A DNA stretch of 64,000 nucleotides, taken from the NCBI RefSeq assembly GCF_000282135.1, contig NZ_AKJW01000016.1, positions 62,001 to 126,000 of the forward strand, in the 5' to 3' direction. Within the stretch, counting starts at the first letter, position 1; each line of letters opens with the position of its first letter. Shown here one piece after another: positions 17,494 through 27,269 of the stretch. Source of the DNA: Herbaspirillum sp. CF444. Lineage in GTDB: Bacteria; Pseudomonadota; Gammaproteobacteria; Burkholderiales; Burkholderiaceae_D. The translations under genes were made by a program, and so were the position numbers. The notes beneath the pieces were generated by a model that made no database searches, had not been told where the DNA came from, and saw nothing but the letters and a program-made list of their open reading frames with translations.

Positions 17494-18117
17494 TCAAGGA
17501 CGCAGCGCGCTGGCGGCTTTGGCGAGTGCTGTGATCTTGTTCCAGTCGCCGATCTCGATGGCGTTCTTCGGCGTCAGCCAGGAACCGCCGACGCAAGCCA
17601 CGTTCTTGCACGCCAGGAATTGCGACGCGGTCTCTTGCGAGATCCCGCCGGTCGGGCAGAAGGTGACGTCGGCCAGAGGGCCGGCAATCGCGTTGAGCAT
17701 GCCGATGCCGCCGGCCGGCACCGCCGGGAAAAGCTTCAACTGGCGGAAACCTGCTTCGCGCGCCGCCATCACTTCCGATGGCGTCATCACGCCCGGCAGC
17801 AACGGCAGGCCGCTGGATTTGGCCGCGGCGATCAACGCCGGCGTCAGGCCCGGTGAAACGCCGAACACGGCGCCCGCATCACGCGAGGCGGCGAATTCTT
17901 CCGGGCTGGTCAGCGTGCCGACGCCGACGATGGCGCCCGGCACCTGATCGGCAATCGCGCGGATCGCCGGCAAGCCGTGTTCGGTGCGTAGCGTCACTTC
18001 CAGCACGCGGATGCCGCCTGCGACCAGCGCCTTGGCCAGCGGCACGGCATGTTCCAGTTTGTCGATGGCGATCACAGGGATGACCGCCGAAGTACGCATG
18101 ATTTCCAGGATATTCAT
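17494..18117 (-). CDS. eda: KDPG / 2-keto-4-hydroxyglutarate aldolase
   Basis: Class I aldolase of 207 residues that splits 2-keto-3-deoxy-6-phosphogluconate into pyruvate and glyceraldehyde-3-phosphate, the last Entner-Doudoroff step. The Schiff-base Lys128 lies in LKLFPA, the general acid/base Glu40 in [10 protein letters not shown], and the phosphate loop in CPTGGI (about 174). Its ATG overlaps the edd stop codon by 4 bases, so the two are translationally coupled in an edd-eda operon presumably under HexR control. Confidence 0.96.
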   Translation of the reverse strand: MNILEIMRTSAVIPVIAIDKLEHAVPLAKALVAGGIRVLEVTLRTEHGLPAIRAIADQVPGAIVGVGTLTSPEEFAASRDAGAVFGVSPGLTPALIAAAKSSGLPLLPGVMTPSEVMAAREAGFRQLKLFPAVPAGGIGMLNAIAGPLADVTFCPTGGISQETASQFLACKNVACVGGSWLTPKNAIEIGDWNKITALAKAASALRP

Positions 18118-19964
18118 ACTGTCGCTTTCTCATTTTCCAAGATTGGTGGCAGGCCGAAACTGGTGCCCCCTTCTTCCGCCGCGCTCACGTTGGCGCGGAA
18201 GACACTGAACAATTCACGGCCCATGCCGGTCTGGTTGCCCGCCAGGTTGGCGGTATCCGATACGCGCGCAGCCCATTCGGCTTCCGACACCAGCGCTTCC
18301 AGGATGCCGGCTTCGGCATCCAGACGAATCATATCGCCGGTGCGCACAAAACCCAACGGTCCGCCGGCCAATACTTCCGGCGTCACGTGGATCGCCGCCG
18401 GCACCTTGCCCGATGCGCCCGACATGCGGCCATCGGTCACCAGCGCGACGTGACGGCCCTTGTCTTGCAGGATGCCCAGCGCCGGCGTCAGCGCGTGCAA
18501 TTCCGGCATGCCGTTGGCGCGCGGCCCTTGAAACGTCAGTACGGCGACGAAATCCTTGTCAAGCTCGCCGGCCTTGAAGGCCTTCATGAAGGCTTCCTGC
18601 GAGTGGAACACGATGGCCGGCGCCTGCACGGCGCGATGCTCGTGCTTGACCGCGGAAACCTTGATGACCGAACGGCCCAGATTGCCTTGCAACAGTTTCA
18701 GGCCGCCATCGGCGGAGAAAGGATTGGTTGCAGGACGCAGCACGGTGTCGTCGCCGCTGTCCTTCGGCGTCGCCTTCCAGGTCACTTTGCCGTCTTCCAG
18801 CAACGGCTCGGTGCAATGCGCGCGCAGGCCCTGGCCGAGGATGGTCATGACGTCGTCGTGCATCAGGCCGGCGTCGATCAACTCGCGCAGCACGAAACCG
18901 GTGCCGCCGGCGGCGTGGAAGTGGTTCACGTCGGCGGTGCCGTTCGGATAAATGCGGGTCACCAGCGGCACCACCGAGGACAGCTTGGAGAAATCATCCC
19001 AGTCGATCACCAGGCCGGCGGCCTTGGCGATGGCGACCAGGTGCAGCGTGTGGTTGGTGGAGCCGCCTGTTGCCAACAAGGCAACGATGGCATTAACGAT
19101 GGATTTTTCATCGACCAGACGGCCGACCGGCGTGTATTGCCGGCCTTGTGCGGTGATCTTCAGCGCCTGCTTGGCGGCAGCGGCGGTCAGCACGTCGCGC
19201 ATCGGCGTATTTGGCGTGATGAAGGCGGCGCCCGGCAGATGCAGGCCCATGGCTTCCATCAGCATCTGGTTGCTGTTGGCGGTGCCGTAGAAGGTGCAGG
19301 TGCCGGCGTCGTGGTAGGACTTCGATTCGGCTTCCAGCAATTCGGCGCGACCGATCTTGCCTTCCGTATACAACTGGCGGATTTTGACCTTTTCGCTGTT
19401 GGTCATGCCGCTGGTCATCGGACCGGCGGGAACAAACACGGCAGGAATGTGGCCGAAATGCAGTGCGCCGATCAGCAGGCCCGGCACGATCTTGTCGCAC
19501 ACGCCCAGGTACAGCGCGGCGTCGAACATGTTGTGCGACAGCGCCACTGCGGTGCCCATGGCGATGGCGTCGCGCGAGAACAGCGACAGCTCCATGCCGG
19601 TCTGGCCTTGCGTGATGCCGTCGCACATGGCGGGTACGCCGCCGGCGAATTGCGCCACGCCGCCGTCTTCGCGGATGGCGTCCTTGATGATTTGCGGGAA
19701 ACGTTCGAAAGGTTGATGTGCCGACAACATGTCGTTGTAGGACGAGACGATCGCCACCGACAGCGCGCGATCCTGTTTCAGTTTCAGTTTGTCGTTGGCG
19801 GGAAATGCGGCGAAGCCGTGCGCCAGATTGGTACAGGACAGCGCACCGCGTTGTACTCCTTCATGACGCGCAGCATCGAGGCGCGCCAGATAGGCAGTGC
19901 GATAAGGCCGACTACGTTCGGCGATGCGTCGCGTGACGCTGGCTAAGGTAGCGTTGAGAGACAT
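18114..19964 (-). CDS. edd: 6-phosphogluconate dehydratase
   Basis: Fe-S dehydratase of 616 residues forming KDPG from 6-phosphogluconate. It belongs to the IlvD/Edd family but has the Edd length and motifs: [12 protein letters not shown] (about 77), CDGITQGQ (about 113), CDKIVPGLL (about 155) and [10 protein letters not shown] (about 222). AGGAA precedes the ATG. It is the first gene of edd-eda and divergent from pgi-zwf-hexR. A perfect HexR-type box lies 27 bases upstream of its start, in a position to block its promoter. Confidence 0.96.
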   Translation of the reverse strand: MSLNATLASVTRRIAERSRPYRTAYLARLDAARHEGVQRGALSCTNLAHGFAAFPANDKLKLKQDRALSVAIVSSYNDMLSAHQPFERFPQIIKDAIREDGGVAQFAGGVPAMCDGITQGQTGMELSLFSRDAIAMGTAVALSHNMFDAALYLGVCDKIVPGLLIGALHFGHIPAVFVPAGPMTSGMTNSEKVKIRQLYTEGKIGRAELLEAESKSYHDAGTCTFYGTANSNQMLMEAMGLHLPGAAFITPNTPMRDVLTAAAAKQALKITAQGRQYTPVGRLVDEKSIVNAIVALLATGGSTNHTLHLVAIAKAAGLVIDWDDFSKLSSVVPLVTRIYPNGTADVNHFHAAGGTGFVLRELIDAGLMHDDVMTILGQGLRAHCTEPLLEDGKVTWKATPKDSGDDTVLRPATNPFSADGGLKLLQGNLGRSVIKVSAVKHEHRAVQAPAIVFHSQEAFMKAFKAGELDKDFVAVLTFQGPRANGMPELHALTPALGILQDKGRHVALVTDGRMSGASGKVPAAIHVTPEVLAGGPLGFVRTGDMIRLDAEAGILEALVSEAEWAARVSDTANLAGNQTGMGRELFSVFRANVSAAEEGGTSFGLPPILENEKATV

Positions 19965-19990
19965 GTTGGGTTCCTGATAGCGTTGACAAA

Positions 19991-20005
19991 TGTAATTTTA
20001 CTACA
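19991..20005. promoter_or_regulatory. HexR operator, edd side
   Basis: TGTAATTTTACTACA matches all 15 positions of the HexR consensus TGTARTTWWAYTACA described for proteobacteria. It sits 27-41 bases upstream of the edd ATG, over the likely -10 region (TAAAAT on the minus strand). HexR binding here would repress edd-eda until KDPG accumulates. HexR itself is encoded at 23420-24274. Confidence 0.85.
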
Positions 20006-20141
20006 AAACTTTAAATAAAACTTCTTCTTTTACTTGTTTTATTGGGATGAACTACAAATGAAACCAATTGCCGATTTTCCTTACTAACCTATGACAACTG
20101 CGTTACAAGTCGATTTCAAGGCTGAATGACGCGGCGAGTAT

Positions 20142-20156
20142 TGTAGTGAAATTACT
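20142..20156. promoter_or_regulatory. degenerate HexR operator, pgi side
   Basis: TGTAGTGAAATTACT agrees with TGTARTTWWAYTACA at 13 of 15 positions. It ends at the first base of a candidate -10 (TATAAA, 20156-20161) for the pgi-zwf-hexR transcript, which fits repression and HexR autoregulation. Confidence 0.65.
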
Positions 20157-20226
20157 ATAAAATCAGTAATTCATGTATAGTAAAGATTCTTCTCGATCCT
20201 TCCACTTTCAGCCAAGATTGCAGAAT

Positions 20227-21873
20227 ATGCCGCACACAGCACTCACAGCGACCGCAGCCTTCCAGGCACTTTTGTCTCACCATGTCGACGTCCGCGAGCG
20301 GCACATGCGCGACCTGTTCGCCGCCGACGCCAAGCGCTTCGACCACATGACCGTGAAGGCCGCCGGCATCCTGTTCGATTACTCCAAGAACCGTGTCGAC
20401 AATACTACGCTCAAGTTGCTGTTCGAGCTGGCGCGCGAGCGTGGCGTCGAAACGCAACGCGCCGCCATGTTCAATGGCGACAAGATCAACTTCACCGAAC
20501 ACCGCGCCGTCTTGCACACGGCCCTGCGCGCACCGCGCGGCCAAAGCCTGCAAGTAGATGGACAGCACATCGGCGAGGATGTTCATGCCGTGTTGGATCG
20601 CATTCACGGCTTTGTCGAGCGCGTGCGCGATGGCCAGTGGCTGGGGCGCAGCGGCAAGGCGATCACCGACATCGTCAACATCGGCATCGGCGGCTCGCAT
20701 CTGGGACCGCAAATGGCCTGCACGGCGCTGCGCACCTTCGCCCATCCGCGCCTGAGAATGCATTTCGTTTCCAACGTCGACGGCCATGACCTGGATGAGG
20801 TGCTGCAACAAGTTGACGTCGACACAACACTGTTCATCGTCGCCTCCAAAACCTTCACCACGCAGGAAACCATGATGAACGCCAGCTCGGCGCGCAACTG
20901 GTTCCTGCAGCGCGCAGGCGAGGCCGAGCTGGCGAAGCACTTCGTCGCGGTGTCGACCAACACCGACGCCGTGCGCGCCTTCGGCATCGATCCCGAGAAC
21001 ATGTTTCCGTTCTGGGACTGGGTCGGCGGACGCTATTCGATGTGGTCGTCGATCGGCCTGTCGATTGCGCTGGCGATCGGCTTCAAGCACTTCAGCGACC
21101 TGCTGGCCGGCGCGCATGCGATGGACAAGCATTTCTGCGAAGCGCCGCTGGAACAAAACATGCCGGTCATCCAGGCGCTGATCGGTATCTGGAACCGCAA
21201 CTGCTTCAACAGCGAATCGCTGTCGATCGCCCCCTACCACCACGACCTGCGCCACTTCCCTGCGTATCTGCAGCAGCTGGAGATGGAAAGCAACGGCAAG
21301 CGCATCACGCGCGACGGCACGGCGGTCGGCGTGGCGACCTGTCCGTTCATCTGGGGCGACGTCGGCACCAACGGCCAGCATGCGTTCTTCCAATTGCTGC
21401 ACCAGGGCACCGATATCACGCCCATCGATTTCATCGCCGTGCTCAAACCGACGCACGACTTGCCCGGCCATCACGCGGTGCTGCTGGCGAACTGTTTCGC
21501 GCAGTCGGAAGCCTTCATGCGCGGCAAGCAAGCCGAAGAAGTGCGCGCAGACCTGAGCAAGCAAGGCGTGGAGGAAGACGAGATCGATTTCCTGCTGCCG
21601 CACAAGACCTTCAACGGCAATCGTCCGAGCAACACGCTGCTGCTCGATGCGCTGACGCCGGCGACGCTGGGTGCACTGATCGCCTTGTATGAGCACAAGA
21701 CCTTCGTCCAGGGCACCATCTGGGGCATCAACAGCTTCGATCAATGGGGCGTGGAACTGGGCAAGGTATTGGCCAAGACCATCCAGTCCGAGCTGTCCGG
21801 CGAAGCCGTGCCGGCGCGCCACGATTGCTCGACCAATGCACTGATCGCATTGGCGAAACAGGCTTTGTCCTGA
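20227..21873 (+). CDS. pgi: glucose-6-phosphate isomerase
   Basis: Interconverts glucose-6-phosphate and fructose-6-phosphate. The 548 residues match the E. coli length when started at the ATG at 20227; an in-frame ATG at 20173 would add 18 residues and leave almost no leader. Visible features are [11 protein letters not shown] (about 156), SKTFTT, the GTNGQHAF signature, the conserved LPGHH segment and the C-terminal QWGVELGK lysine. One oddity is [10 protein letters not shown]: Asp378 stands where the family normally has the catalytic base Glu (WGEPGTNGQH). It is the first gene of pgi-zwf-hexR, with a HexR-like box at its promoter. Confidence 0.95.
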   Translation: MPHTALTATAAFQALLSHHVDVRERHMRDLFAADAKRFDHMTVKAAGILFDYSKNRVDNTTLKLLFELARERGVETQRAAMFNGDKINFTEHRAVLHTALRAPRGQSLQVDGQHIGEDVHAVLDRIHGFVERVRDGQWLGRSGKAITDIVNIGIGGSHLGPQMACTALRTFAHPRLRMHFVSNVDGHDLDEVLQQVDVDTTLFIVASKTFTTQETMMNASSARNWFLQRAGEAELAKHFVAVSTNTDAVRAFGIDPENMFPFWDWVGGRYSMWSSIGLSIALAIGFKHFSDLLAGAHAMDKHFCEAPLEQNMPVIQALIGIWNRNCFNSESLSIAPYHHDLRHFPAYLQQLEMESNGKRITRDGTAVGVATCPFIWGDVGTNGQHAFFQLLHQGTDITPIDFIAVLKPTHDLPGHHAVLLANCFAQSEAFMRGKQAEEVRADLSKQGVEEDEIDFLLPHKTFNGNRPSNTLLLDALTPATLGALIALYEHKTFVQGTIWGINSFDQWGVELGKVLAKTIQSELSGEAVPARHDCSTNALIALAKQALS

Positions 21874-21926
21874 AGCGGAAAACCGAACATTATTTACGAA
21901 CAACTGACTGAGACAAGAAGACTGCT

Positions 21927-23396
21927 ATGGCTATTTCGGATTTTGACCTGGTTTTATTCGGCGGCACCGGCGACCTGGCGATGCGCAAACTGCTGCCGGC
22001 GCTGTACGCCCGCGACCGCGCGCGCGATCTCGTGCCGACCGCGCGCATCATCTGCATCGGCCGCGACAACAAGAGCAACGAAGACTTCCTGCAGATCGTC
22101 GAACAGAACGCCAAGCCGCACATCAGCAGCGCGACCATGGACGCCGATGTCTGGCTGCGCTTCTGCGGCCGCATCCAGTACGTGTCGCTCAACGCCAAGG
22201 AAACCGCGACCTACCAGAACCTGGTCGCCGCCCTGCGCAACGATCCGGCGATCTCACATGTGTTCTACCTGGCGACGCCGCCGACGCTGTTCTCGATGAT
22301 CTGCGACAACCTGTCGCAAGCCGGACTGGCGACGCCGAACGCCCGCGTGGTGCTGGAGAAACCGCTGGGCCACGACCTCGAAAGCGCCAAGGACATCAAC
22401 GCGCAAGTCGGCCGTTACTTCAGCGAATCGCAGATCTTCCGCATCGATCACTACCTCGGCAAGGAAGCGGTGCAGAATTTGCTGGCGCTGCGTTTCGGCA
22501 ATGTGTTGTTCGAACCGCTGTGGCGCCGCGAGTGGATTTCCGACGTGCAGATCACCATCGCCGAAGAACTCGGCGTGGGCGGCCGCTTCGACTATTACGA
22601 TACCTCCGGCGCGCTGCGCGACATGCTGCAAAACCATTTGCTGCAACTGCTGTGTATCGTCGCCATGGAACCGCCGGTATCCAACTCGGCCGATTCCGTG
22701 CGCGATGAAAAGCTCAAGGTCCTGCGTTCGCTCAAGCGCTTCACGCCGACCACGCTGGCGATGAACGTCGTGCGCGGCCAGTATCGCGCCGGTCACGTCA
22801 ACGGCGTCGCCGTCCCGGGCTATCGCAAGGAAGAAGACGCCAATCCCGATTCGCGCACCGAGACCTTTGTCGCGGTCAAGGCCGAGATCGATACCTGGCG
22901 CTGGGCCGGCGTACCGTTCTACCTGCGTACCGGCAAGCGCATGGCCGACCAGCTGGCGGAAATCGTGGTGCGCTTCAAGAGCGTGCCGCATTCGATCTTC
23001 ACGCAGAACAACAGCAGCACGCCGAATTGCCTGGTGATCCGCCTGCAGCCGGACGAAGGCCTGCACATGAACCTGATGGCCAAGACGCCGGGCGACGGCA
23101 TGCGCCTGAAGCCGGTCGAACTGGAACTGGATTTCCGCGAAAAATTCAAGACGCCGCGCATGGAAGCCTACGAGCGCCTGCTGCTCGACGTGCTGCGCGG
23201 CCAGCTGACGCTGTTCATGCGCAGCGACGAACTGGAAGCGGCATGGGAATGGGTCGAGCCCATCCTCGAACACTGGGATCAGGAAGAAAGCGATCCTATC
23301 CCCTACAGCGCCGGCACCTGGGGCCCGGCGGCGGCAAGCGCGCTGATCGGCCGCGACGGTTTGCAATGGCGCGAAGAAGCGCTGCCGGAAGTTTAA
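21927..23396 (+). CDS. zwf: glucose-6-phosphate 1-dehydrogenase
   Basis: Oxidises glucose-6-phosphate to 6-phosphogluconolactone with NAD(P)+, the entry to the Entner-Doudoroff and oxidative pentose-phosphate routes. It has 489 residues. The nucleotide loop GGTGDLA is at 12-18, EKPLG at 144-148 and the substrate-binding RIDHYLGKE signature at 172-180. It lies 53 bases after pgi and 23 bases before hexR. No 6-phosphogluconolactonase gene (pgl) is in this cluster, unlike the zwf-pgl-eda arrangement of pseudomonads. Confidence 0.97.
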   Translation: MAISDFDLVLFGGTGDLAMRKLLPALYARDRARDLVPTARIICIGRDNKSNEDFLQIVEQNAKPHISSATMDADVWLRFCGRIQYVSLNAKETATYQNLVAALRNDPAISHVFYLATPPTLFSMICDNLSQAGLATPNARVVLEKPLGHDLESAKDINAQVGRYFSESQIFRIDHYLGKEAVQNLLALRFGNVLFEPLWRREWISDVQITIAEELGVGGRFDYYDTSGALRDMLQNHLLQLLCIVAMEPPVSNSADSVRDEKLKVLRSLKRFTPTTLAMNVVRGQYRAGHVNGVAVPGYRKEEDANPDSRTETFVAVKAEIDTWRWAGVPFYLRTGKRMADQLAEIVVRFKSVPHSIFTQNNSSTPNCLVIRLQPDEGLHMNLMAKTPGDGMRLKPVELELDFREKFKTPRMEAYERLLLDVLRGQLTLFMRSDELEAAWEWVEPILEHWDQEESDPIPYSAGTWGPAAASALIGRDGLQWREEALPEV

Positions 23397-23419
23397 TTTA
23401 CAGACTGAACAGAAGCCCC

Positions 23420-24274
23420 ATGCTACTCGACTCCATCCGCACGCATATCAATTCGCTCTCCAAATCGGAGAAGAAGGTCGCGGCTGCCATCCTCGCCAAT
23501 CCGCAGCTTGCGCTGCAAGAGAACCTGACGGCGCTGGCCAAGAATGCCGAAGTGTCGGAGCCGACCGTGATCCGTTTTTGCCGCGCCATCGGCTACGAGG
23601 GATGGCACGATTTCAAACTCAAGCTGGCGCAAAGCCTGGCGCTCGCCCTGCCCGGTGCCAACGAGTCGCTGGGACAGGACGACCTCGCGATCGACCTCGT
23701 CAATAAAATCTGCAGCCGCTCGATCAACACCCTGCTCGACTTGCGCAATCATCTCGATCCCGACGCCATCCAGTTGGCGCTCGACGTCCTGACGCGCGCC
23801 AGCAAGATCGAATTCTACGGCCAGGGCACTTCAGGTATTGTCGCCAACGATGCCCAGCACAAATTCTTCCGCTCGGGCGTGCCGACCGTTGCTTATTCCG
23901 ACCCGCACATCCACAGTATCGCGGCATCGCTGCTCAAGCCCGGCGACGCGGTGGTGGCGATCTCGCAGCGCGGCGGCAATGCGGCGCTGCTGCGCAGCGT
24001 ACAGCTGGCGCGCAAGGGCGGCGCCGACATCATCGTGCTGGGGCCGAGCGGCACGCCGCTGGCGGAACTGGCGACCGTGCTGGTGCCGATCGACCTGAGC
24101 TTCAACATCGACCCTTACACGCCTATCTCGGCGCGCCTGGCGCATCTGGTGGTGATCGACATCCTCGCGGTCGGCCTGGCCCTGCGCCGCGGTCCGGAAT
24201 TCCGCAAGAAGATGCAGAACGCACAAAAATCCCTGCAAAAATTCGACATGCAGTTCGATTCGTTCTTCCGTTGA
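23420..24274 (+). CDS. hexR: HexR, RpiR-family transcriptional regulator
   Basis: 284-residue repressor of sugar catabolism. The N-terminal RpiR HTH (about residues 1-77, with EVSEPTVIRFCRAIGYEGWHDF read as SEPTVIRFCRAIGYEG) is followed by a SIS sugar-phosphate-binding domain (about 120-260, YGQGTSGIVANDAQ, AISQRGG). HexR orthologues bind KDPG and release DNA. The ATG at 23420 is chosen because it begins the family-conserved MLLDSIRTHINSLSKSEKKVA region, though no strong Shine-Dalgarno precedes it. The frame is open upstream only as a shadow of zwf. Two matching operators lie in the edd/pgi divergent region. Confidence 0.93.
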   Translation: MLLDSIRTHINSLSKSEKKVAAAILANPQLALQENLTALAKNAEVSEPTVIRFCRAIGYEGWHDFKLKLAQSLALALPGANESLGQDDLAIDLVNKICSRSINTLLDLRNHLDPDAIQLALDVLTRASKIEFYGQGTSGIVANDAQHKFFRSGVPTVAYSDPHIHSIAASLLKPGDAVVAISQRGGNAALLRSVQLARKGGADIIVLGPSGTPLAELATVLVPIDLSFNIDPYTPISARLAHLVVIDILAVGLALRRGPEFRKKMQNAQKSLQKFDMQFDSFFR

Positions 24275-24345
24275 GCGAATCTTTCCTTTACTCTTGAGGG
24301 CGAATTTCCCGCCCTCTTTCCATCGATCTTTCGTTGAGCTTGGCC

Positions 24346-25575
24346 ATGACTTCTGCAACGACACCGACAACTTCCTTCCGCGAGCCGGCCTTCCTGCATC
24401 AGCGCCTGCAACGCGACATCGATTTTTTCACGCAGCATGCGTTCGATCCGGCCGGCGGCTTCTTTCATTATCTCAATGATGACGGCAGCGTGTACGACAA
24501 CAGCCGCCATCTGGTCAACAGCACGCGCATGGTGTTTTGCCATGCGCTGGCATATCGCTTCACCGACAAGGAAATGCACCGCGATGCGGTGCGCCACGGC
24601 CTGAAGTTTTTGCAGGAACAGCACCGGCAACCGAGTTACGGCGGCTACGCCTGGGTGCTCAAGGACGGCGTGCCGGTCGACCGCACGCAACATTGCTACG
24701 GCCTGGCGTTCGTGCTGCTGGCGTATGCACATGCCTATGACATCGGCGTGGAAGAAACTCGGGCGCATATCGATGCCACCTTCGATCACATGGAAAAGCT
24801 GTTCTGGTCCGAACAGCACGGCCTTTACGCCGACGAAGCGACGCCCGAAGGCGTGGTGTCGTCCTATCGCGGCCAGAATGCCAACATGCACAGCTGCGAA
24901 GCCTTGCTGGCAGCCTACGAAGCCACCGGCGACATCCGCTTCCTGCATCGCGCGGAACGGCTGGCGCGCAACATCACCGTGCGCCAGGCGGCGCTCGCCA
25001 ACGGCTGGATCTGGGAACACTACACCGCCGACTGGAAGATCGACTGGGAATACAACCGCCACGACAACACCAACATGTTCCGCCCCTGGGGTTACCAGCC
25101 GGGCCACATGACGGAATGGTCCAAGCTGCTGCTGATCCTCGAACGCCATGCCGAGCATCTGCAGGATGACGCGAGCTGGCTGGCGCCGCGCGCGCGCGCC
25201 TTGTTCGACGTCACGATTCCCGTCGCCTGGGATGAAGAACACGGCGGGTTGTTCTACGGCATCGCACCCGACAACAGCGTATGCGACGGCGACAAGTATT
25301 TCTGGGTGCAGGCCGAATCGCTAGCCACCGCAGCCCTGCTGGCGCAACGCACCGGCGAGGCGATCTACTGGGAAGTCTACGACCAACTCTGGCAATACAG
25401 CATGCAGCACCTGATCGATCAGGAGCGCGGCGGCTGGTACCGCATCCTGCAACGCGACAACACGCGCTACGGCCCCGAAAAACCGCCGCACGGCAAGACC
25501 GACTTCTACCATCCGCTCGGCGCTTATCTGGAATCGCTGAATGCTGTCGGTGCGCCATTGCCGAAAAAGCGATAG
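24346..25575 (+). CDS. AGE-family sugar epimerase/isomerase (mannose-isomerase-like)
   Basis: N-acylglucosamine 2-epimerase superfamily protein of 409 residues with an (alpha/alpha)6 barrel. Conserved active-site segments are HxxNSTRMVFCHALAY (about 55), YRGQNANMHSCEALLA (about 180), the Trp-rich WIWEHYTADW (about 223), GHMTEWSKLLL (about 252) and the C-terminal KTDFYHPLGAYLE. These fit the YihS / D-mannose isomerase branch acting on free aldoses rather than renin-binding-type N-acyl sugars. The ATG at 24346 is preferred over a TTG four codons upstream. It lies between hexR and tal in a sugar-catabolic cluster, so mannose-to-fructose conversion is a reasonable guess. The substrate is unproven. 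Confidence 0.82.
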   Translation: MTSATTPTTSFREPAFLHQRLQRDIDFFTQHAFDPAGGFFHYLNDDGSVYDNSRHLVNSTRMVFCHALAYRFTDKEMHRDAVRHGLKFLQEQHRQPSYGGYAWVLKDGVPVDRTQHCYGLAFVLLAYAHAYDIGVEETRAHIDATFDHMEKLFWSEQHGLYADEATPEGVVSSYRGQNANMHSCEALLAAYEATGDIRFLHRAERLARNITVRQAALANGWIWEHYTADWKIDWEYNRHDNTNMFRPWGYQPGHMTEWSKLLLILERHAEHLQDDASWLAPRARALFDVTIPVAWDEEHGGLFYGIAPDNSVCDGDKYFWVQAESLATAALLAQRTGEAIYWEVYDQLWQYSMQHLIDQERGGWYRILQRDNTRYGPEKPPHGKTDFYHPLGAYLESLNAVGAPLPKKR

Positions 25576-25585
25576 CACCCGAAAA

Positions 25586-25597
25586 TTTACGTAAAAT
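25586..25597 (+). promoter_or_regulatory. candidate tal promoter element
   Basis: The palindrome TTTACGTAAA (25586-25595) overlaps a TAAAAT -10-like hexamer (25592-25597) 33 bases upstream of tal. The -35 is not clear. Confidence 0.3.
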
Positions 25598-25630
25598 GCC
25601 ATTTGGCCCATTCACAAGAGATCGCCTGCC

Positions 25631-26572
25631 ATGAACCAGTTAGAACAGCTCAAGCAGTACACCACGGTCGTTGCCGACACCGGCGACTTCGAGTCCATGA
25701 AGGCATTTGCGCCGCGTGACGCGACCACCAATCCTTCACTGATCCTGAAAGCGGTGAAGAAGGATGAATACAAGCCTCTGCTGGAAAAGGCGGTGCACGA
25801 CAACCGCTGGAATCAGCATGAGATCATGGACCATTTGCTGGTGGCGTTCGGCGTAGAAATTCTGAAGATCGTGCCTGGCCGCGTTTCTACCGAAGTCGAC
25901 GCCAGCCTGTCGTTCGACACCAAGGCCACCATCGACAAAGGCCGCAAGCTCATCGATTTATATGGCCGCGCCAGCATCCCCAGAGAGCGCGTGCTGATCA
26001 AGATTGCCTCCACCTGGGAAGGTATCCGCGCGGCCGAAGTCCTGGAGCGCGAGGGCATTCGTTGCAACATGACCTTGCTGTTTTCGATACCGCAGGCAAT
26101 CGCCTGCGCAGAAGCCAAAGTCCGCCTGATTTCACCCTTTGTCGGCCGCATCTACGATTGGTACAAGAAGGCAGAAGGCACGGAATTCACCGGTTCCGAC
26201 GATCCTGGCGTGCAGTCGGTGCGCAGCATTTACGATTACTACAGCTATTTCGATTACAAGACGGAGGTGATGGGCGCGAGCTTCCGCAATACATCGCAAA
26301 TCCTCGAACTGGCAGGCTGCGACTTGCTGACGATCAGCCCCGATCTGTTGAAAAAACTCACCGAAAGCAACGAGCCGGTGACACGCAAGCTGACCCGCGA
26401 AGCGGCGCAAGATCAAGGCGGCCATCCTCCACCGACTTCGGAAAAGGATTTCCGCCTCCAGTTGAACGACAGCGCCATGGCGACGGAAAAACTGGCGGAA
26501 GGCATCCGCCTGTTCTGCGCAGACACCAGCACGCTGAACAGAATGATTGATGAGATGCGCTCTGCCATGTAA
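25631..26572 (+). CDS. tal: transaldolase
   Basis: Transfers a dihydroxyacetone unit between sedoheptulose-7-phosphate and glyceraldehyde-3-phosphate in the pentose-phosphate pathway. 313 residues, the TalB class. Schiff-base Lys124 is in [11 protein letters not shown], Asp16 in VADTGDF, and DATTNPSL is at 30-37. It is last in the same-strand run pgi-zwf-hexR-AGE-tal, 55 bases after the AGE gene, and ends at a strong bidirectional terminator. Confidence 0.97.
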   Translation: MNQLEQLKQYTTVVADTGDFESMKAFAPRDATTNPSLILKAVKKDEYKPLLEKAVHDNRWNQHEIMDHLLVAFGVEILKIVPGRVSTEVDASLSFDTKATIDKGRKLIDLYGRASIPRERVLIKIASTWEGIRAAEVLEREGIRCNMTLLFSIPQAIACAEAKVRLISPFVGRIYDWYKKAEGTEFTGSDDPGVQSVRSIYDYYSYFDYKTEVMGASFRNTSQILELAGCDLLTISPDLLKKLTESNEPVTRKLTREAAQDQGGHPPPTSEKDFRLQLNDSAMATEKLAEGIRLFCADTSTLNRMIDEMRSAM

Positions 26573-26600
26573 CGCATCTACGCTCGGAAATCAATCCAAT

Positions 26601-26628
26601 AAAAAGAGGCGCAACAACGCCTCTTTTT
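26601..26628 (+). terminator. bidirectional terminator between tal and DUF3597 gene
   Basis: AAAAAGAGGCG (26601-26611), a CAACAA loop and CGCCTCTTTTT (26618-26628). It is symmetrical, so it serves both converging genes. Confidence 0.87.
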
Positions 26629-26658
26629 TATTGCCAGGAATGATCGCGCTACCGACTT

Positions 26659-27039
26659 TTAGTTCTTCAGCGCATCCGGCACCTTGCCGCCGTTCTCCGC
26701 CAGCTTGGCCATGACCTGCTTGTGCAGCCAGATGTTCATGGCAGCCGAATCGTTGGTGTCGCCCTGATACAGCAATTCCGTTGCCAGTTCCTTGCGTGCA
26801 GCAAGGCTGCTGTCCAGATCGAGCAACTTCATCAGGTCGACGATGGAAGTCTGCCAGTTCAGTTTCTGCGGATTCTTCGCGGCCATGTCGTTCAGGATGG
26901 CTTCCACGTCGACCAGGGGTGTTACCTGTCCCGCGACGACGCCGGTGTCCGATGCAGGCGCGGTGGTATTAGCGGCATCATTCTGGGTGGGATGAGAAGA
27001 AGGAAATATCTTGCTGAAAATAGTACTCAGAATGCCCAT
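26659..27039 (-). CDS. DUF3597 domain protein
   Basis: Hypothetical protein of 126 residues. After a short amphipathic start (MGILSTIFSKIF) and a Thr/Ala-rich linker, residues 43-126 form the DUF3597 domain (VDVEAILNDMAAKNPQKLNW, SIVDLMKLLDLDSSLAARKELA, NIWLHKQVMAKLAENGGKVP). The family's function is unknown and it is often annotated as a small stress-related or LysM-associated protein. AGGAG sits just upstream of the ATG. It is a single-gene unit between terminators. Confidence 0.88.
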   Translation of the reverse strand: MGILSTIFSKIFPSSHPTQNDAANTTAPASDTGVVAGQVTPLVDVEAILNDMAAKNPQKLNWQTSIVDLMKLLDLDSSLAARKELATELLYQGDTNDSAAMNIWLHKQVMAKLAENGGKVPDALKN

Positions 27040-27205
27040 GGCGTTCTCCTGAAAGGGATAAACAAAGCTGTTGCCCGAAGAGACAACAGCCAGCTGAGAG
27101 AGCCCTGTTCAGGTGAAGTTCCTGCGCATTTTGTAACGCAATGACAAGTAGCGTGCATGCCGAAGAACTTCAATCGTGCCCGCAGCTTTTCGCGAAACAT
27201 AAATA

Positions 27206-27240
27206 AAAAGAGGCAGGATATCCGCCTCTTTTCTTTCACC
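27206..27240 (-). terminator. terminator after the ABC permease gene
   Basis: AAAAGAGGC (27206-27214) pairs with GCCTCTTTT (27224-27232) and the loop contains the palindrome GGATATCC. On the minus strand the stem is followed by TTTTTATTT, 38 bases past the permease stop. Confidence 0.78.
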
Positions 27241-27269
27241 AAATTACTGTCCACCGGTCGTATGCGCGA

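Noticed and set aside
20173-20226. 18-residue upstream extension of Pgi
   Set aside because: The start at 20173 is only about 12 bases past a candidate -10, and the resulting N-terminus does not match the family; 20227 gives the normal length.
20155-21903. 582-codon minus-strand frame opposite pgi
   Set aside because: Antisense shadow of pgi; no start signal or domain.
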